A stretch of DNA of 64,000 nucleotides from Sphingomonas bacterium (GCF_903642285.1 NZ_CAHJWJ010000006.1:1-64000), one strand, 5' to 3'; positions 53,999 through 63,437 are shown, numbered from the stretch's first letter. Notes: generated from the sequence alone by a model not told the origin. Made by a program: numbers and translations.

Positions 53999-56743
53999 AT
54001 GTTCGGTGGCCTCGCCAAATCCATTTTCGGGTCGTCCAACGACCGCTACGTCAAGTCGCTGAACCCTATCCTCGCGAAGATCGCCACGTTCGAACCGACG
54101 CTGAGCGCGATGTCGGACGAGCAGCTTGCGCACCAGACCGTCCTCTTCCGCGAGCGGCTTGCGGAAGGCACCAAGCTCGACGACCTGCTGCCCGAAGCCT
54201 TCGCGACGGTGCGCGAGGCGGCGAAACGCGCGCTCGGGCAGCGGCATTACGACGTGCAGATGGTCGGCGGGATCGTCCTGCACCGCGGCGAGATCGCGGA
54301 GATGCGCACCGGCGAGGGCAAGACGCTGGTCGCGACGCTCGCCACCTATCTCAACGCGCTGCCCGGCAAGGGCGTGCATGTCATCACCGTCAACGATTAT
54401 CTCGCCGCGCGCGATTCGGAGTGGATGGGGCAGGTCTACAAGTTCCTCGGGCTGACCGTCGGGGTCATCGTGCCCAACCTCAGCGACGAACAGCGTCGCG
54501 ACGCGTATAACGCCGACATCACCTATGGCACGAACAACGAGTTCGGTTTCGATTATCTGCGCGACAACATGAAGTACGATCGCGCGTCGATGGTGCAGCG
54601 GCCGTTCGCGATGGCGATCGTCGACGAGGTGGACTCGGTCCTGATCGACGAGGCGCGCACGCCGCTCATCATCTCGGGTCCGACCGACGACAAGTCGGAA
54701 CTGTACATGCAGGTCAACGCGGTCGTGAAGCTGCTCGAACCGATCGATTACGAGAAGGATGAAAAGCAGAAGTCGATCATCCTGACCGAGGACGGGACCG
54801 AGAAGGTCGAGCGGATGCTGGAGACCGCCGGGTTGCTCGAAGGGCAGAACCTGTATGATTTCGAGAACACGCAGGTCGTCCACCATCTGAACCAGGCGCT
54901 GCGCGCGAACATGATGTTCAAGCGCGATACCGATTACATCGTCAAGGACGGCAAGGTCGTCATCATCGACGAATTCACCGGCCGCATGATGGACGGGCGG
55001 CGCTGGTCCGACGGACTCCACCAGGCGGTCGAGGCCAAGGAGGGTGTCACGATCGAGCCCGAAAACCAGACGATGGCGTCGATCACCTTCCAGAATTATT
55101 TCCGCATGTATCCCAAACTCAGCGGCATGACCGGCACCGCGGCGACCGAGGCAGCGGAATTCTACGACATCTACAAGATGAACGTGGTCAGCATCCCGAC
55201 CAACGTGCCCGTCAAGCGCGAGGACGAGGAAGACGAGTTCTACAAGGACACCGCGGACAAGTTCCGCGCGATCGCCAAGAAGATCCGCGCCCATGCCGAC
55301 AAGGGCCAGCCCGTGCTGGTCGGTACCGTGTCGATCGAGAAGTCCGAATTGCTGAGCGAATTCCTCAGCCAGGAAAAGGTCGAGCACAAGGTGCTGAACG
55401 CGCGTTTCCACGAGATGGAGGCGCACATCGTGGCGCAGGCGGGTCGCAAGGGAGCCGTGACGATCGCGACCAACATGGCGGGCCGCGGGACCGACATCCA
55501 GCTTGGCGGCAACCTGGAATTCCGGATGCTGGACGAACACCCCCATCTCGTCGCCGGAACGCCCGACTACGAGGCGCGCGCCGCGACGATCGACGCCGAG
55601 ATCAAGGCGGAGAAGGCGGCGGTGCTCGACGCCGGCGGCCTGTTCGTGCTCGGCACCGAGCGGCACGAGAGCCGACGGATCGACAATCAGCTACGCGGCC
55701 GGTCCGGGCGGCAGGGCGATCCGGGACTGTCGCGCTTCTATCTCAGCCTCGATGACGATCTGCTGCGGATCTTCGGCCCCGACACGCTGTTCGCGCGCAT
55801 GATGCGATCGAACATCGAGGACGGCGAGGCGATCGGCTCCAAGTGGTTGTCGAAGGCGATCGAGACCGCGCAGAAGAAGGTCGAGGCACGCAATTACGAC
55901 ATCCGCAAGCAGGTCGTCGAATATGACGACGTGATGAACGACCAGCGCAAGGTCATCTACGAACAGCGCAGCGACATCATGGACGCGGACGGCGTCGGCG
56001 AGATGGTCGAGGATATGCGCACGGAAACGGTCAACACGATCGTCGGCGATGCATGCCCCCCGAACAGCTATCCCGAGCAGTGGAACGTCGAGGGGATGAA
56101 GACAAGTCTAGCCGAGGTGCTGAACCTGACCCCGCCGATCGATGACTGGCTGAAGGAGGAGGAGATCGACCCCGAACTGGTCGAGGAGCGGGTCCGCGAA
56201 CTGGCGGATGCGAGCGTGAAGCAGAAGGCGGCGGACCTGTCGGAAGAGACCTGGACCTCGGTCGAGAAGTCGATCCTGCTGCAGAATCTCGACCATCACT
56301 GGAAGGAGCATCTGTCGACGCTCGACGCACTGCGCCAGGTCGTCCACCTGCGCGCCTATGCGCAGAAGACGCCGATCAACGAATATAAGCAGGAGGCGTT
56401 CTCGCTGTTCCAGCGGATGCTCGACAATATCCGTACCGACGTGACGAAGACGATCGCCTTCGCGGAATTTCATACGCAGATGCCGCCGGCTTTGCCCGAG
56501 TTGCCCGATTTCATCACGACGCATTTCGATCCGTTCACGGGGATGGACGATTCGGCGGATATAGACGGCGGGACGTTCGGTCGGGTGACCACGCAATTGC
56601 CGCCATTGCAGATCCCGCAACCCGATCCCGCGGCTTTCGGGCAGGATCCTGCGGAATGGCAGGGCCTGGTCAGCCGCAATGCGCCGTGCCCGTGCGGGTC
56701 GGGGAACAAGTACAAGCATTGCCACGGCGCGGTGACGGCTTAG
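53999..56743 (+). CDS. secA: Preprotein translocase ATPase SecA
   Basis: A full-length 914-residue SecA that drives export through SecYEG. Nucleotide-binding motifs are [13 protein letters not shown] (Walker A) and [17 protein letters not shown] (DEAD-box region). [37 protein letters not shown] and [10 protein letters not shown] follow in order. The C-terminal Zn-binding tail [14 protein letters not shown], which contacts SecB and ribosomes, is intact. It is monocistronic, ending in a family A repeat 34 bases later. Confidence 0.97.
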   Translation: MFGGLAKSIFGSSNDRYVKSLNPILAKIATFEPTLSAMSDEQLAHQTVLFRERLAEGTKLDDLLPEAFATVREAAKRALGQRHYDVQMVGGIVLHRGEIAEMRTGEGKTLVATLATYLNALPGKGVHVITVNDYLAARDSEWMGQVYKFLGLTVGVIVPNLSDEQRRDAYNADITYGTNNEFGFDYLRDNMKYDRASMVQRPFAMAIVDEVDSVLIDEARTPLIISGPTDDKSELYMQVNAVVKLLEPIDYEKDEKQKSIILTEDGTEKVERMLETAGLLEGQNLYDFENTQVVHHLNQALRANMMFKRDTDYIVKDGKVVIIDEFTGRMMDGRRWSDGLHQAVEAKEGVTIEPENQTMASITFQNYFRMYPKLSGMTGTAATEAAEFYDIYKMNVVSIPTNVPVKREDEEDEFYKDTADKFRAIAKKIRAHADKGQPVLVGTVSIEKSELLSEFLSQEKVEHKVLNARFHEMEAHIVAQAGRKGAVTIATNMAGRGTDIQLGGNLEFRMLDEHPHLVAGTPDYEARAATIDAEIKAEKAAVLDAGGLFVLGTERHESRRIDNQLRGRSGRQGDPGLSRFYLSLDDDLLRIFGPDTLFARMMRSNIEDGEAIGSKWLSKAIETAQKKVEARNYDIRKQVVEYDDVMNDQRKVIYEQRSDIMDADGVGEMVEDMRTETVNTIVGDACPPNSYPEQWNVEGMKTSLAEVLNLTPPIDDWLKEEEIDPELVEERVRELADASVKQKAADLSEETWTSVEKSILLQNLDHHWKEHLSTLDALRQVVHLRAYAQKTPINEYKQEAFSLFQRMLDNIRTDVTKTIAFAEFHTQMPPALPELPDFITTHFDPFTGMDDSADIDGGTFGRVTTQLPPLQIPQPDPAAFGQDPAEWQGLVSRNAPCPCGSGNKYKHCHGAVTA

Positions 56744-56776
56744 GATCGGCTCACCTAACCGCCCCACACAAACCCC

Positions 56777-56805
56777 CGTCACCCCGGGACAGGCCCGGCA
56801 TGACG
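56777..56805. repeat. Dispersed repeat, family A, single arm
   Basis: A 29-base self-complementary unit with core CCCGGGACAGGCCCGG, matching one arm of the paired repeats at 37033 and 38661, placed between secA and ccmC. Confidence 0.7.
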
Positions 56806-56811
56806 AATGAG

Positions 56812-56839
56812 GGATGGCGGATGGCGGATGGCGGATGGT
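56812..56839. repeat. GGATGGC heptanucleotide tandem repeat upstream of ccmC
   Basis: Three perfect GGATGGC units (56812-56832) and a fourth with one change. Each holds an ATG. The ATG at 56821 is in frame with ccmC, 20 codons before the chosen start. Confidence 0.85.
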
Positions 56840-56880
56840 GGGTGACGCCGCGCGCAAATCCCCTTACTGATCCGCCACGG

Positions 56881-57606
56881 ATGCCCACCCTCCACGCCCT
56901 CGCCAACCCGGCCCGTTTCCTGCGGCTCGCCAAGCCGCTGACGCCGCTGCTGAGCTGGGGCGGGATCGTGCTGATCGCGGTCGGCTGCTGGGCCGGGCTG
57001 ACGCGGACGCCGCCCGATTATCTGCAGGGCGAGACGGTGCGGATCCTCTATGTCCACGTCCCCGCCGCCTGGCTCGGTATGGGTGGATGGAGCGGGATCG
57101 CGGTCGCCAGCATCGCATTGCTCGTGTGGCGGCACCCGCTTGCTGGCATCGCAGCGCGCGCGATCGCGGTGCCGGGGGCGGTGTTCGCCGCGATCTGCCT
57201 TGCGTCGGGATCGATCTGGGGGCGGCCGACTTGGGGCACATGGTGGGAATGGGACGGGCGGCTGACGTCGATGCTGCTCCTGTTCTTCGTCTATCTCGCC
57301 TATATTGCGCTCGCGAAGGCGGATTCGGACGGCGGCGGCGACGGACGCGTACCGGCGATCTTCGGCATTGCGGGAACGGTCCTGCTCCCCATCATCCGCT
57401 ATTCGGTGGTTTGGTGGAACACGCTGCACCAGGGGCAAAGCATCGGGTTGACTCGCTCGACGATCGATCCGTCGATCCTGTGGCCGTTATGGTTCATGCT
57501 GGCGGGGTTCACGGCCCTGTTCGCCGGCATCGTCCTGATGCGGATGCGCGCGATGCTGGCGACCGCGAAGGCCGAGGCGCGGATGCGGCGGATGGCGCGG
57601 ATATGA
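56881..57606 (+). CDS. ccmC: CcmC, haem handling protein of cytochrome c maturation
   Basis: A 241-residue inner-membrane protein with six helices and the Trp-rich periplasmic motif WGTWWEWDGRLTSML that binds haem, flanked by conserved His residues (VHVPAAW and NTLHQ). It loads haem onto CcmE in the periplasm. ATG 56881 starts the conserved region; in-frame ATGs at 56821 and 56800 within the heptamer tract would add 20 or 27 residues. No ccmAB genes precede it here, so the ABC exporter is encoded elsewhere. It overlaps ccmD by ATGA. Confidence 0.93.
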   Translation: MPTLHALANPARFLRLAKPLTPLLSWGGIVLIAVGCWAGLTRTPPDYLQGETVRILYVHVPAAWLGMGGWSGIAVASIALLVWRHPLAGIAARAIAVPGAVFAAICLASGSIWGRPTWGTWWEWDGRLTSMLLLFFVYLAYIALAKADSDGGGDGRVPAIFGIAGTVLLPIIRYSVVWWNTLHQGQSIGLTRSTIDPSILWPLWFMLAGFTALFAGIVLMRMRAMLATAKAEARMRRMARI

Positions 57607-57707
57607 ACCAATGGTCGTTCGTGGTCGCGGCCTATGCCGTGACGATCGGCGGCGCGGCCGCGTTGCTGATCGTCAGCTATCTGGCGATGGCGAGGGCGGA
57701 GAAGTGA
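57603..57707 (+). CDS. ccmD: CcmD, small haem exporter protein
   Basis: A 34-residue single-helix membrane protein (MNQWSFVVAAYAVTIGG, then LLIVSYLAMARAEK) too short for ordinary gene calling. It starts inside the ccmC stop (ATGA) and its own stop overlaps the ccmE start (GTGA). CcmD stabilises the CcmABC-holoCcmE complex so that haem-loaded CcmE is released. Length, position and the A-Y-x(6)-A/G helix pattern fit the family. Confidence 0.85.
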   Translation: MNQWSFVVAAYAVTIGGAAALLIVSYLAMARAEK

Positions 57708-58138
57708 AGGCGAAGCATCAGCGGCTGACGCTGGCGTTACTGGCGGTCGGCGCGGTGGCGGGGGCTGGGGCGTTGGCGCTGTCGGCGCTGAAAGACCAGG
57801 CGTCGTTCTTCTACGCGCCATCCGACGTGGCGAAGGCCGGACTACCGCTCGGCCGTGCGGTGCGGCTTGGCGGGATGGTCGCGGGCGGATCGGTCAAGCG
57901 CGCCGCCGACGGCGTGACGGTACATTTCATCGTGACCGACGGCCGCGCGACGACGCCGGTGGTGTTTGCCGGTATCGTGCCGGACCTGTTTCGCGAACGA
58001 TCCGGCGTGGTCGCGGAAGGCGCGTTCCAGCCGAGCGGCCTGTTCGTCGCGTCGAACCTGCTCGCCAAGCACGACGAGAAATACATGCCGCCGCAGGTGG
58101 CGGGCGCGATGCACGAGACGAAGTCGCTGGTGCAGTGA
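57704..58138 (+). CDS. ccmE: CcmE, periplasmic haem chaperone
   Basis: A 144-residue membrane-anchored OB-fold protein. Residues 8-28 form the anchor, and the haem-binding His123 and Tyr127 lie in LLAKHDEKYMPP (HxxxY). GTG 57704 overlaps the ccmD stop. CcmE carries haem covalently from CcmC to CcmF. An inverted repeat separates it from ccmF. Confidence 0.94.
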   Translation: MKAKHQRLTLALLAVGAVAGAGALALSALKDQASFFYAPSDVAKAGLPLGRAVRLGGMVAGGSVKRAADGVTVHFIVTDGRATTPVVFAGIVPDLFRERSGVVAEGAFQPSGLFVASNLLAKHDEKYMPPQVAGAMHETKSLVQ

Positions 58139-58153
58139 TGGCTTTATCCTTCT

Positions 58154-58259
58154 CCCACCCCGGCGGAGGCCGGGGCCCAGTTGCGCAGGTTTCGGTTGGC
58201 TGGCGGTTCGCGCCGTTGCGCGTGCGTGGCAACTGGGGCCCGGCCTTCGCCGGGGTGGG
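58154..58259. repeat. Dispersed inverted repeat, family B, inside the ccm operon
   Basis: The 31-base arm 58154-58184 matches the reverse complement of 58229-58259 at 29 positions; the centre is 44 bases. It shares the core CCGGCGGAGGCCGGGG type with the copy at 38817. It occupies almost all of the 148-base gap between ccmE and ccmF, while all other ccm genes overlap. Confidence 0.88.
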
Positions 58260-58286
58260 GCAACTGGCGGTTGTCGGGATGCATTC

Positions 58287-60218
58287 ATGACCGCCGAAGC
58301 AGGCCTCAGTTCGCTCTGGTTCGCCGGCGCGCTGGCGACCTTGCAGCTGGTGCTTGCGATCCTTGCCCTCGCGCGCCCGAACGGAGCGACCGAGGACGAC
58401 CTTATCGCGTCGGTACGGCCGGTCGCGATCCTGCAAGGGGTGCTGGTGCTGGTTGCGATGGCGTGCCTGATCGCGGTGTTTCTGGATTCAGACATGACGG
58501 TTCAGCTGGTCGTCGAGAACAGTCATTCGGCAAAACCCTGGATCTACAAATTCGCCGGCGTCTGGGGCAATCACGAGGGATCGATGCTGCTTTGGGTCAC
58601 GATCCTGGGCATCGCGGGCGGGGCGGTCGCCATCCTCGAACGTCGATTACCGCCGCGGACATTGGTCGCGACGCTTGGCGCGCAGGCGGCGATCGCCCTG
58701 GGATTTTATGCCTTCCTGCTCTTCGCCTCCAACCCGTTCGCGCGGGTGTGGCCGGGGCCGGCCGATGGGCAGGGGCTTAACCCGCTGTTGCAGGACCCCG
58801 GCTTGGCGTTCCACCCGCCGACGCTGTATGTCGGCTATGTCGGGTTGTCGGTGGCGTTCTCCTTCGCCGTCGGTGCGCTGGTGACGCGCGACGTCGGTCC
58901 GGCGTTCGCGCGGGCGATGCGGCCCTGGGTGCTGGGGGCGTGGATATTCCTGACGCTCGGGATCACCGCGGGCAGCTACTGGGCCTATTACGATCTCGGT
59001 TGGGGCGGATGGTGGTTCTGGGACCCGGTCGAGAACGCGTCGCTGATGCCGTGGCTGGCAGCGACCGCGCTCCTCCATTCGGTGACGGTATTGGCGACGC
59101 GCGACGGCCTCCGCGCCTGGACCGTGATGCTCGCCGTCGTCGCGTTTTCGATGTCGATGATCGGGACGTTCCTCGTCCGATCCGGCATCCTGACCAGCGT
59201 CCATGCTTTTGCGGTCGATCCGCGGCGCGGCGCGTTCATCCTCGCGCTGCTGGCGATCTATATCGGCGGGGCGCTGCTGCTGTTCGCGCTTCGCGTGGGG
59301 ACGGTCCGGCAGGGCAATGTCTTCGAACCGGTGAGCCGGGAAGGCGCGCTGGTTGCGAACAACCTGCTGCTGACGGTGATATTAGGGATCGTGCTGATCG
59401 GCACGCTCTACCCGCTCGTCGCCGCGGCGTACGGGGTGCAGCTGTCGGTCGGGGCGCCCTTTTTCGACAAGACGGTGGGGCCGATCGCGCTGATCCTGCT
59501 GTGCGTCATGGCAGTCGGGCCGATGCTTCGCTGGCGGCGTGACGACGCGCAGGTCGTGCTGGGGCGGACGATCTGGCCGATCGTGGCGGCGTGCGTCGTC
59601 GCGGTTGCGTTCGCGTTGTTCGGCGGCGGGATCGGCATCCTGCCGCTCGCCGGTCTGGCGATCGCGGCGGGGGTGGCGGTGGCGAGCATCTCGCCGCTGT
59701 GGAAGCGCAACCTCGCCCGTACGCCGCTGTTCACCTACGGCATGGTGCTGGCGCATCTGGGCATCGCGGTCAGCCTTGCCGGGATGGCGAGCGACAGCGC
59801 GTTCACGCAGGAGACTCTGGTGGCGGTCCGCATCGGCGAGCCGCACCGCGTCGGGCCGTACAGCGTCGTGCTCACGGGTATCACCCCGGTGATCGGCCAG
59901 AACTGGTCGGCGCTCCAGGCCGAACTGACCGCCAGCCGCGGCGACGACGTCATCCGGCTGCAGCCCCAGGCGCGCTATTTTGCCGATCCGCCGACGGGTA
60001 CCAGCGAAAGCGCCATCGCGACGGTCTGGGACGGGCAGCTTTATACCGTGCTCGGTGCACCGGACGGGCAGGGGCGCTGGCAGTTGCGGCTGTGGTGGAA
60101 GCCGTTCGTAACGCTGATCTGGGCCGGCGGCGCGTTGGTCGCGGCAGGCGGGTCGCTGTCGTTGCTCGGCCGGTTGCGGCGCGAGCGGCGGGCGGCGGCG
60201 CGGGCGGTGTGGGCGTGA
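58287..60218 (+). CDS. ccmF: CcmF, haem lyase large subunit
   Basis: A 643-residue protein with about 15 helices that attaches haem to apocytochrome c. It holds the conserved WGNHEGSMLLWV, the haem-handling motif WGGWWFWDPVENASLMPWL, and FLVRSGILTSVHAF. ATG 58287 begins the conserved region after the inverted repeat; the frame is open upstream only by chance. It overlaps ccmG by GTGA. Confidence 0.95.
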   Translation: MTAEAGLSSLWFAGALATLQLVLAILALARPNGATEDDLIASVRPVAILQGVLVLVAMACLIAVFLDSDMTVQLVVENSHSAKPWIYKFAGVWGNHEGSMLLWVTILGIAGGAVAILERRLPPRTLVATLGAQAAIALGFYAFLLFASNPFARVWPGPADGQGLNPLLQDPGLAFHPPTLYVGYVGLSVAFSFAVGALVTRDVGPAFARAMRPWVLGAWIFLTLGITAGSYWAYYDLGWGGWWFWDPVENASLMPWLAATALLHSVTVLATRDGLRAWTVMLAVVAFSMSMIGTFLVRSGILTSVHAFAVDPRRGAFILALLAIYIGGALLLFALRVGTVRQGNVFEPVSREGALVANNLLLTVILGIVLIGTLYPLVAAAYGVQLSVGAPFFDKTVGPIALILLCVMAVGPMLRWRRDDAQVVLGRTIWPIVAACVVAVAFALFGGGIGILPLAGLAIAAGVAVASISPLWKRNLARTPLFTYGMVLAHLGIAVSLAGMASDSAFTQETLVAVRIGEPHRVGPYSVVLTGITPVIGQNWSALQAELTASRGDDVIRLQPQARYFADPPTGTSESAIATVWDGQLYTVLGAPDGQGRWQLRLWWKPFVTLIWAGGALVAAGGSLSLLGRLRRERRAAARAVWA

Positions 60219-60739
60219 GACATTGGCTACGGTGGCTACCGCTGGCGGCGTTCCTGGCGGTCGTCGCGGTCGTCGCGATCCAGCTCTATCGGCCCGCCGA
60301 CCGGACGGTCCGTTCCGCGCTGGTCGGCAAGGCGATGCCCGATTTCGCGCTGAAGCCGATCGCCCCGGACCGGCCCGGCATTGCCACCGCGATGTTCGCG
60401 GACGGTCATCCACGGTTGGTGAACATCTTCGCCAGCTGGTGCGTGCCCTGCATCGCCGAGGCACCGCAGCTGTTGCGACTGAAGGCGATGGGGATCGAGA
60501 TCGACGGCGTCGCCGTCCATGACAAGCCTGCCGATATCGCGGACTTTCTGGCGGCGGGCGGCAATCCCTATGCACGGATCGGCGACGATAGGATGGGTCG
60601 GGTGCAGCTGTCGCTCGGGTCGTCCGGCGTACCGGAAAGCTTCGTGATCGACGGCAAGGGGCGGATCGTCCTGCAGCATGTCGGCGGCATCCGCGACGAC
60701 GATATCGCCGAAATCGCCGCCGCGGTCCGCGGCGCATGA
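60215..60739 (+). CDS. ccmG: CcmG (DsbE), thioredoxin-like protein for cytochrome c maturation
   Basis: A 174-residue membrane-anchored thioredoxin: anchor at about 7-25 and active-site Cys76 and Cys79 in FASWCVPCIAEAP. GVPESFVID holds the cis-Pro. It reduces the CxxCH cysteines of apocytochromes in the periplasm. GTG 60215 overlaps the ccmF stop; the stop overlaps ccmH by ATGA. Confidence 0.92.
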   Translation: MRHWLRWLPLAAFLAVVAVVAIQLYRPADRTVRSALVGKAMPDFALKPIAPDRPGIATAMFADGHPRLVNIFASWCVPCIAEAPQLLRLKAMGIEIDGVAVHDKPADIADFLAAGGNPYARIGDDRMGRVQLSLGSSGVPESFVIDGKGRIVLQHVGGIRDDDIAEIAAAVRGA

Positions 60740-61146
60740 AGCACGCGTCCAGCCCGTTGGTGCCGATGCTGCTGGCGTTGATCCCCGCTACGCTCGCCGC
60801 GGAGCCGCCGAGCAACGCCCCCTTTGCCAATGTGCAGCTCCGCGATCCGGCCGCGGAGGCGCGGGCGAAGGCGCTCATGCTGTCGCTTCGCTGCGTCGTC
60901 TGCCAGGGCCAGTCGATCGTCGACAGCGACGCGTCGATGGCGGGGGACATGCGCTCGCTGGTGCGTACGCGGATCGCCGCGGGGGAAAGCGCGGAGTCGA
61001 TCCGCGGATGGCTGGTCGCGCGTTACGGTAATTATGTGAGCTATGATCCGCCGTTCGCGGCGTCATGGCCGTTGTGGCTCGCACCGATCGCGCTGCTGGC
61101 GGCGGGCGCGCTGATCGCACGCGGCAGCTTTCGGCGGCGGCGCTGA
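60736..61146 (+). CDS. ccmH: CcmH (NrfF/CycL-like) apocytochrome c thiol reductant
   Basis: A 136-residue protein with a signal sequence, the redox motif LRCVVCQGQSI (Cys53, Cys56), and a C-terminal membrane helix after NYVSYDPPF. Here CcmH is the short form without TPR repeats; these lie in the next gene. It overlaps that gene by one base (TGATG). Confidence 0.92.
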   Translation: MKHASSPLVPMLLALIPATLAAEPPSNAPFANVQLRDPAAEARAKALMLSLRCVVCQGQSIVDSDASMAGDMRSLVRTRIAAGESAESIRGWLVARYGNYVSYDPPFAASWPLWLAPIALLAAGALIARGSFRRRR

Positions 61147-61781
61147 TGGGTTGGGTCTGTCTCGCGGTGATCGGGGCGGGGACGCTTGGCGCGATGCTGC
61201 TGCTCCGGGTGCCGCGGCTGTTGTGGACGATGGTCGGTGCCGCGCTGATGCTCGGCGCGGCCGGTTATGCGTTGCAAGGCCGACCGACGATGCCGGCCCG
61301 CGGTGCCACGCCCGATGCCGTCGCGATCCCGGACGACCCGATGATCGCCGATTTGCGCGACCGGCTGTTCGGACGCTTCACGGGCGACGGCGCGTACATG
61401 ATCGCCGCGGACGCGATGGAGCGGGCGGGCGAAAGACGTGCGGCGGTGCAGGCGGTGCTCGGTGGGATTCGCCATTATCCGCAAAGCGCGGCATTATGGA
61501 CGCAATTGGGCACCACTTATGCCGCGCATGACGGCGGCCGCGTCTCGCCCCCGGCGTTGTTCGCATTCCAGCAGGCGATGCGTCTGGCACCGCTTCATCC
61601 GGGTCCGCCCTTCTTCGCGGGACTGGCCTATATCCGGACAGGCGATTTTGCGGAGGCGGACCGTTATTGGACGCGTGCGCTGCGCCTGTCGCCCGCTGGA
61701 ACTTCGTATCGCCGCGATATCGCGGTGCGACTGATGTTGCTGGATCGGTTCCTGTCGTTCCAGCGGCGCGGGGAGCGGTGA
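61146..61781 (+). CDS. ccmI: CcmI-like TPR protein of cytochrome c maturation
   Basis: A 211-residue protein with two N-terminal membrane helices (about 1-45) joined by an Arg-Pro loop, then TPR-like helices (AGERRAAVQAVLGGIRHYPQ, ALWTQLGTTYAAHDGG, FFAGLAYIRTGDFAEADRYW). CcmI binds apocytochrome c C-termini and feeds them to the lyase. It is shorter than typical CcmI. It ends the operon three bases before a perfect hairpin. Confidence 0.8.
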   Translation: MGWVCLAVIGAGTLGAMLLLRVPRLLWTMVGAALMLGAAGYALQGRPTMPARGATPDAVAIPDDPMIADLRDRLFGRFTGDGAYMIAADAMERAGERRAAVQAVLGGIRHYPQSAALWTQLGTTYAAHDGGRVSPPALFAFQQAMRLAPLHPGPPFFAGLAYIRTGDFAEADRYWTRALRLSPAGTSYRRDIAVRLMLLDRFLSFQRRGER

Positions 61782-61783
61782 AC

Positions 61784-61808
61784 GCCCCTCTCCCGACGGG
61801 AGAGGGGC
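61784..61808 (+). terminator. Hairpin at the 3' end of the ccm operon
   Basis: GCCCCTCTCCC (61784-61794) pairs perfectly with GGGAGAGGGGC (61798-61808) around GAC. There is no T-run on the plus strand, so termination efficiency is uncertain. The right arm touches the start of the 75-bp duplication. Confidence 0.55.
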
Positions 61809-61963
61809 TGTCGCCTTAAACCCCCCGCCCGGTCTTCGCCTGTAGCGCGTCGATCCGCTTCGACGCCTCGGCCTTGGTCAGGCTGTCGCCTTAAACCCCC
61901 CGCCCGGTCTTCGCCTGTAGCGCGTCGATCCGCTTCGACGCCTCGGCCTTGGTCAGGCTGTCG
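61806..61963. repeat. 75-bp exact tandem duplication at the 3' end of the DUF3072 gene
   Basis: 61806-61880 and 61881-61955 are identical 75-base units, and the first eight bases recur again at 61956-61963. Each unit contains the stop codon and the last codons of the DUF3072 gene (encoding LTKAEASKRIDALQAKTGRG on the minus strand). Being 25 codons long it keeps frame, but the functional stop is in the copy nearest the gene. Confidence 0.93.
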
Positions 61964-62112
61964 TCGAACGCCTCGCCCGCTTCCTCCGATAGCGTCTTGA
62001 GATAACTGGCCTGCGCGCCGGTCATCGCTTCGGCGCCGGTCGTCCAGTCGTCGGGGTTCTTTTCGGCATTGCCGGTCGGGTGATCCTTGGGATTGGCGTG
62101 GCTGTCGGTCAT
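61891..62112 (-). CDS. DUF3072 small protein
   Basis: A 73-residue hydrophilic protein of unknown function: an N-terminal charged stretch (MTDSHANPKDHPTGNAEKNP), then MTGAQASYLKTLSEEAGEAF and LTKAEASKRIDALQ, the helical core of DUF3072. The core resembles the short helix-extended-loop-helix found in SAP/Rho N-terminal-like domains, but no function is claimed. Its 3' end including TAA is duplicated downstream. It lies 51 bases from alanine dehydrogenase and reads in the same direction. Confidence 0.8.
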   Translation of the reverse strand: MTDSHANPKDHPTGNAEKNPDDWTTGAEAMTGAQASYLKTLSEEAGEAFDDSLTKAEASKRIDALQAKTGRGV

Positions 62113-62163
62113 CGGTGATTCCTTTCGCCCGTACCAACCCCGGTGTTCCGCGTTCGTTCCGTG

Positions 62164-63270
62164 TCAGGCGGCCCAAGCCTCGAACGGTAAACCCAGATCA
62201 TCCGCGACCGCCTTGTACGCGATCTTGCCCTTGTAGACGTTCAACCCGTCGGCGAGGTGCGGGTCGGCCTGCATTGCGGCTTCCGCGCCCAGATTGGCGA
62301 GTTTCAGCGCGAATGGCAGCGTCGCGTTGTTGAGCGCGAACGCCGAGGTGCGGGCGACCGCGCCGGGCATGTTGGCGACGCAATAATGGATCACGCCGTC
62401 GACCTCGAACACCGGATTCTCATGCGTCGTCGCGTGGCTGGTCTCGAAACAGCCGCCCTGGTCGATCGCGATGTCGACCAGCACGGAGCCGCGCTTCATC
62501 GTCTTCAGCATCTCGCGTGTCACCAATTTCGGCGCCGCGGCCCCCGGCACCAGCACCGCACCGATGACGAGATGCGCTTGGCGGACCGCCGCCGCGATCG
62601 CCGCCTTCGAAGCGTAGGCGGTCTTGATCTGGCTGGAGAAGAACATGTCGAGTTCGGCCAGCCGGTCGTTCGAAATATCGTAGATCGTGACATCCGCGCG
62701 CATCCCGACCGCCATCTGCGCGGCGTTGACGCCCGAGACGCCGCCGCCGAGGATCGCGACCTTGGCGGGCGCGACGCCGGGCACGCCGCCCAGCAGGACG
62801 CCGCGACCGCCCTGTTCCTTCTCCAGATAATGCGCGCCGACCTGCACCGACATTCGCCCCGCGACCTCGGACATCGGCTTCAGCAGCGGCAGTCCGCGGC
62901 GGCCGTCGGTGACGGTTTCATAGGCGATGCACGTCGCGCCCGACGCCATCAGCCCCTCCGCCTGCGGCTTGTCGGCGGCGAGATGGAGATAGGTGAACAA
63001 CAAATGCCGCGGCTCGAGCAGCGCGATCTCGCCGGCTTGCGGTTCCTTGACCTTCACGATCATGTCGGCGGCGGCGAACACCGCTTGCGGATCGGACAGG
63101 ATCGTCGCGCCCGACGCGACATAGTCCGCGTCCTCGAAATCGATCCCCGTGCCGGCCATCGTCTCGACGACGACCTCATGTCCCGCGGCGACCAGTTCGG
63201 CCACCGACGGCGGCGTCAGCCCGACGCGATATTCGTGGTTCTTGATTTCCTTGGGTACGCCGACTCGCAT
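62164..63270 (-). CDS. ald: Alanine dehydrogenase
   Basis: A 368-residue NAD-dependent enzyme interconverting alanine and pyruvate plus ammonium. MRVGVPKEIKNHEYRVGLTP opens the family; KVKEPQ holds the substrate Lys, TYLHLAAD the catalytic His, ILGGGVSGVNAAQMAVGM the NAD site, and VDIAIDQGGCFETS the conserved late motif. Met at 63270 is chosen; codons upstream to 63318 are Arg-rich and not conserved-looking. With nitrate assimilation genes in the same window it may also provide an ammonium-incorporation route, but no link is shown. Confidence 0.95.
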   Translation of the reverse strand: MRVGVPKEIKNHEYRVGLTPPSVAELVAAGHEVVVETMAGTGIDFEDADYVASGATILSDPQAVFAAADMIVKVKEPQAGEIALLEPRHLLFTYLHLAADKPQAEGLMASGATCIAYETVTDGRRGLPLLKPMSEVAGRMSVQVGAHYLEKEQGGRGVLLGGVPGVAPAKVAILGGGVSGVNAAQMAVGMRADVTIYDISNDRLAELDMFFSSQIKTAYASKAAIAAAVRQAHLVIGAVLVPGAAAPKLVTREMLKTMKRGSVLVDIAIDQGGCFETSHATTHENPVFEVDGVIHYCVANMPGAVARTSAFALNNATLPFALKLANLGAEAAMQADPHLADGLNVYKGKIAYKAVADDLGLPFEAWAA

Positions 63271-63437
63271 CGCTTCGCTCCGAATGATCTGTCGCCGCCG
63301 CCTATAACGACGCCGCACCGGCGTGTCCCCGTTGCAGTGCCTCGAGGGCCTGTTATGGAGGGTGAAACCGGGCTAGGGGGCTAGTCAGCCAACGCCATGA
63401 TATCGCACGCCAAACTTCGCGGCCAGCCGCACCGCCG

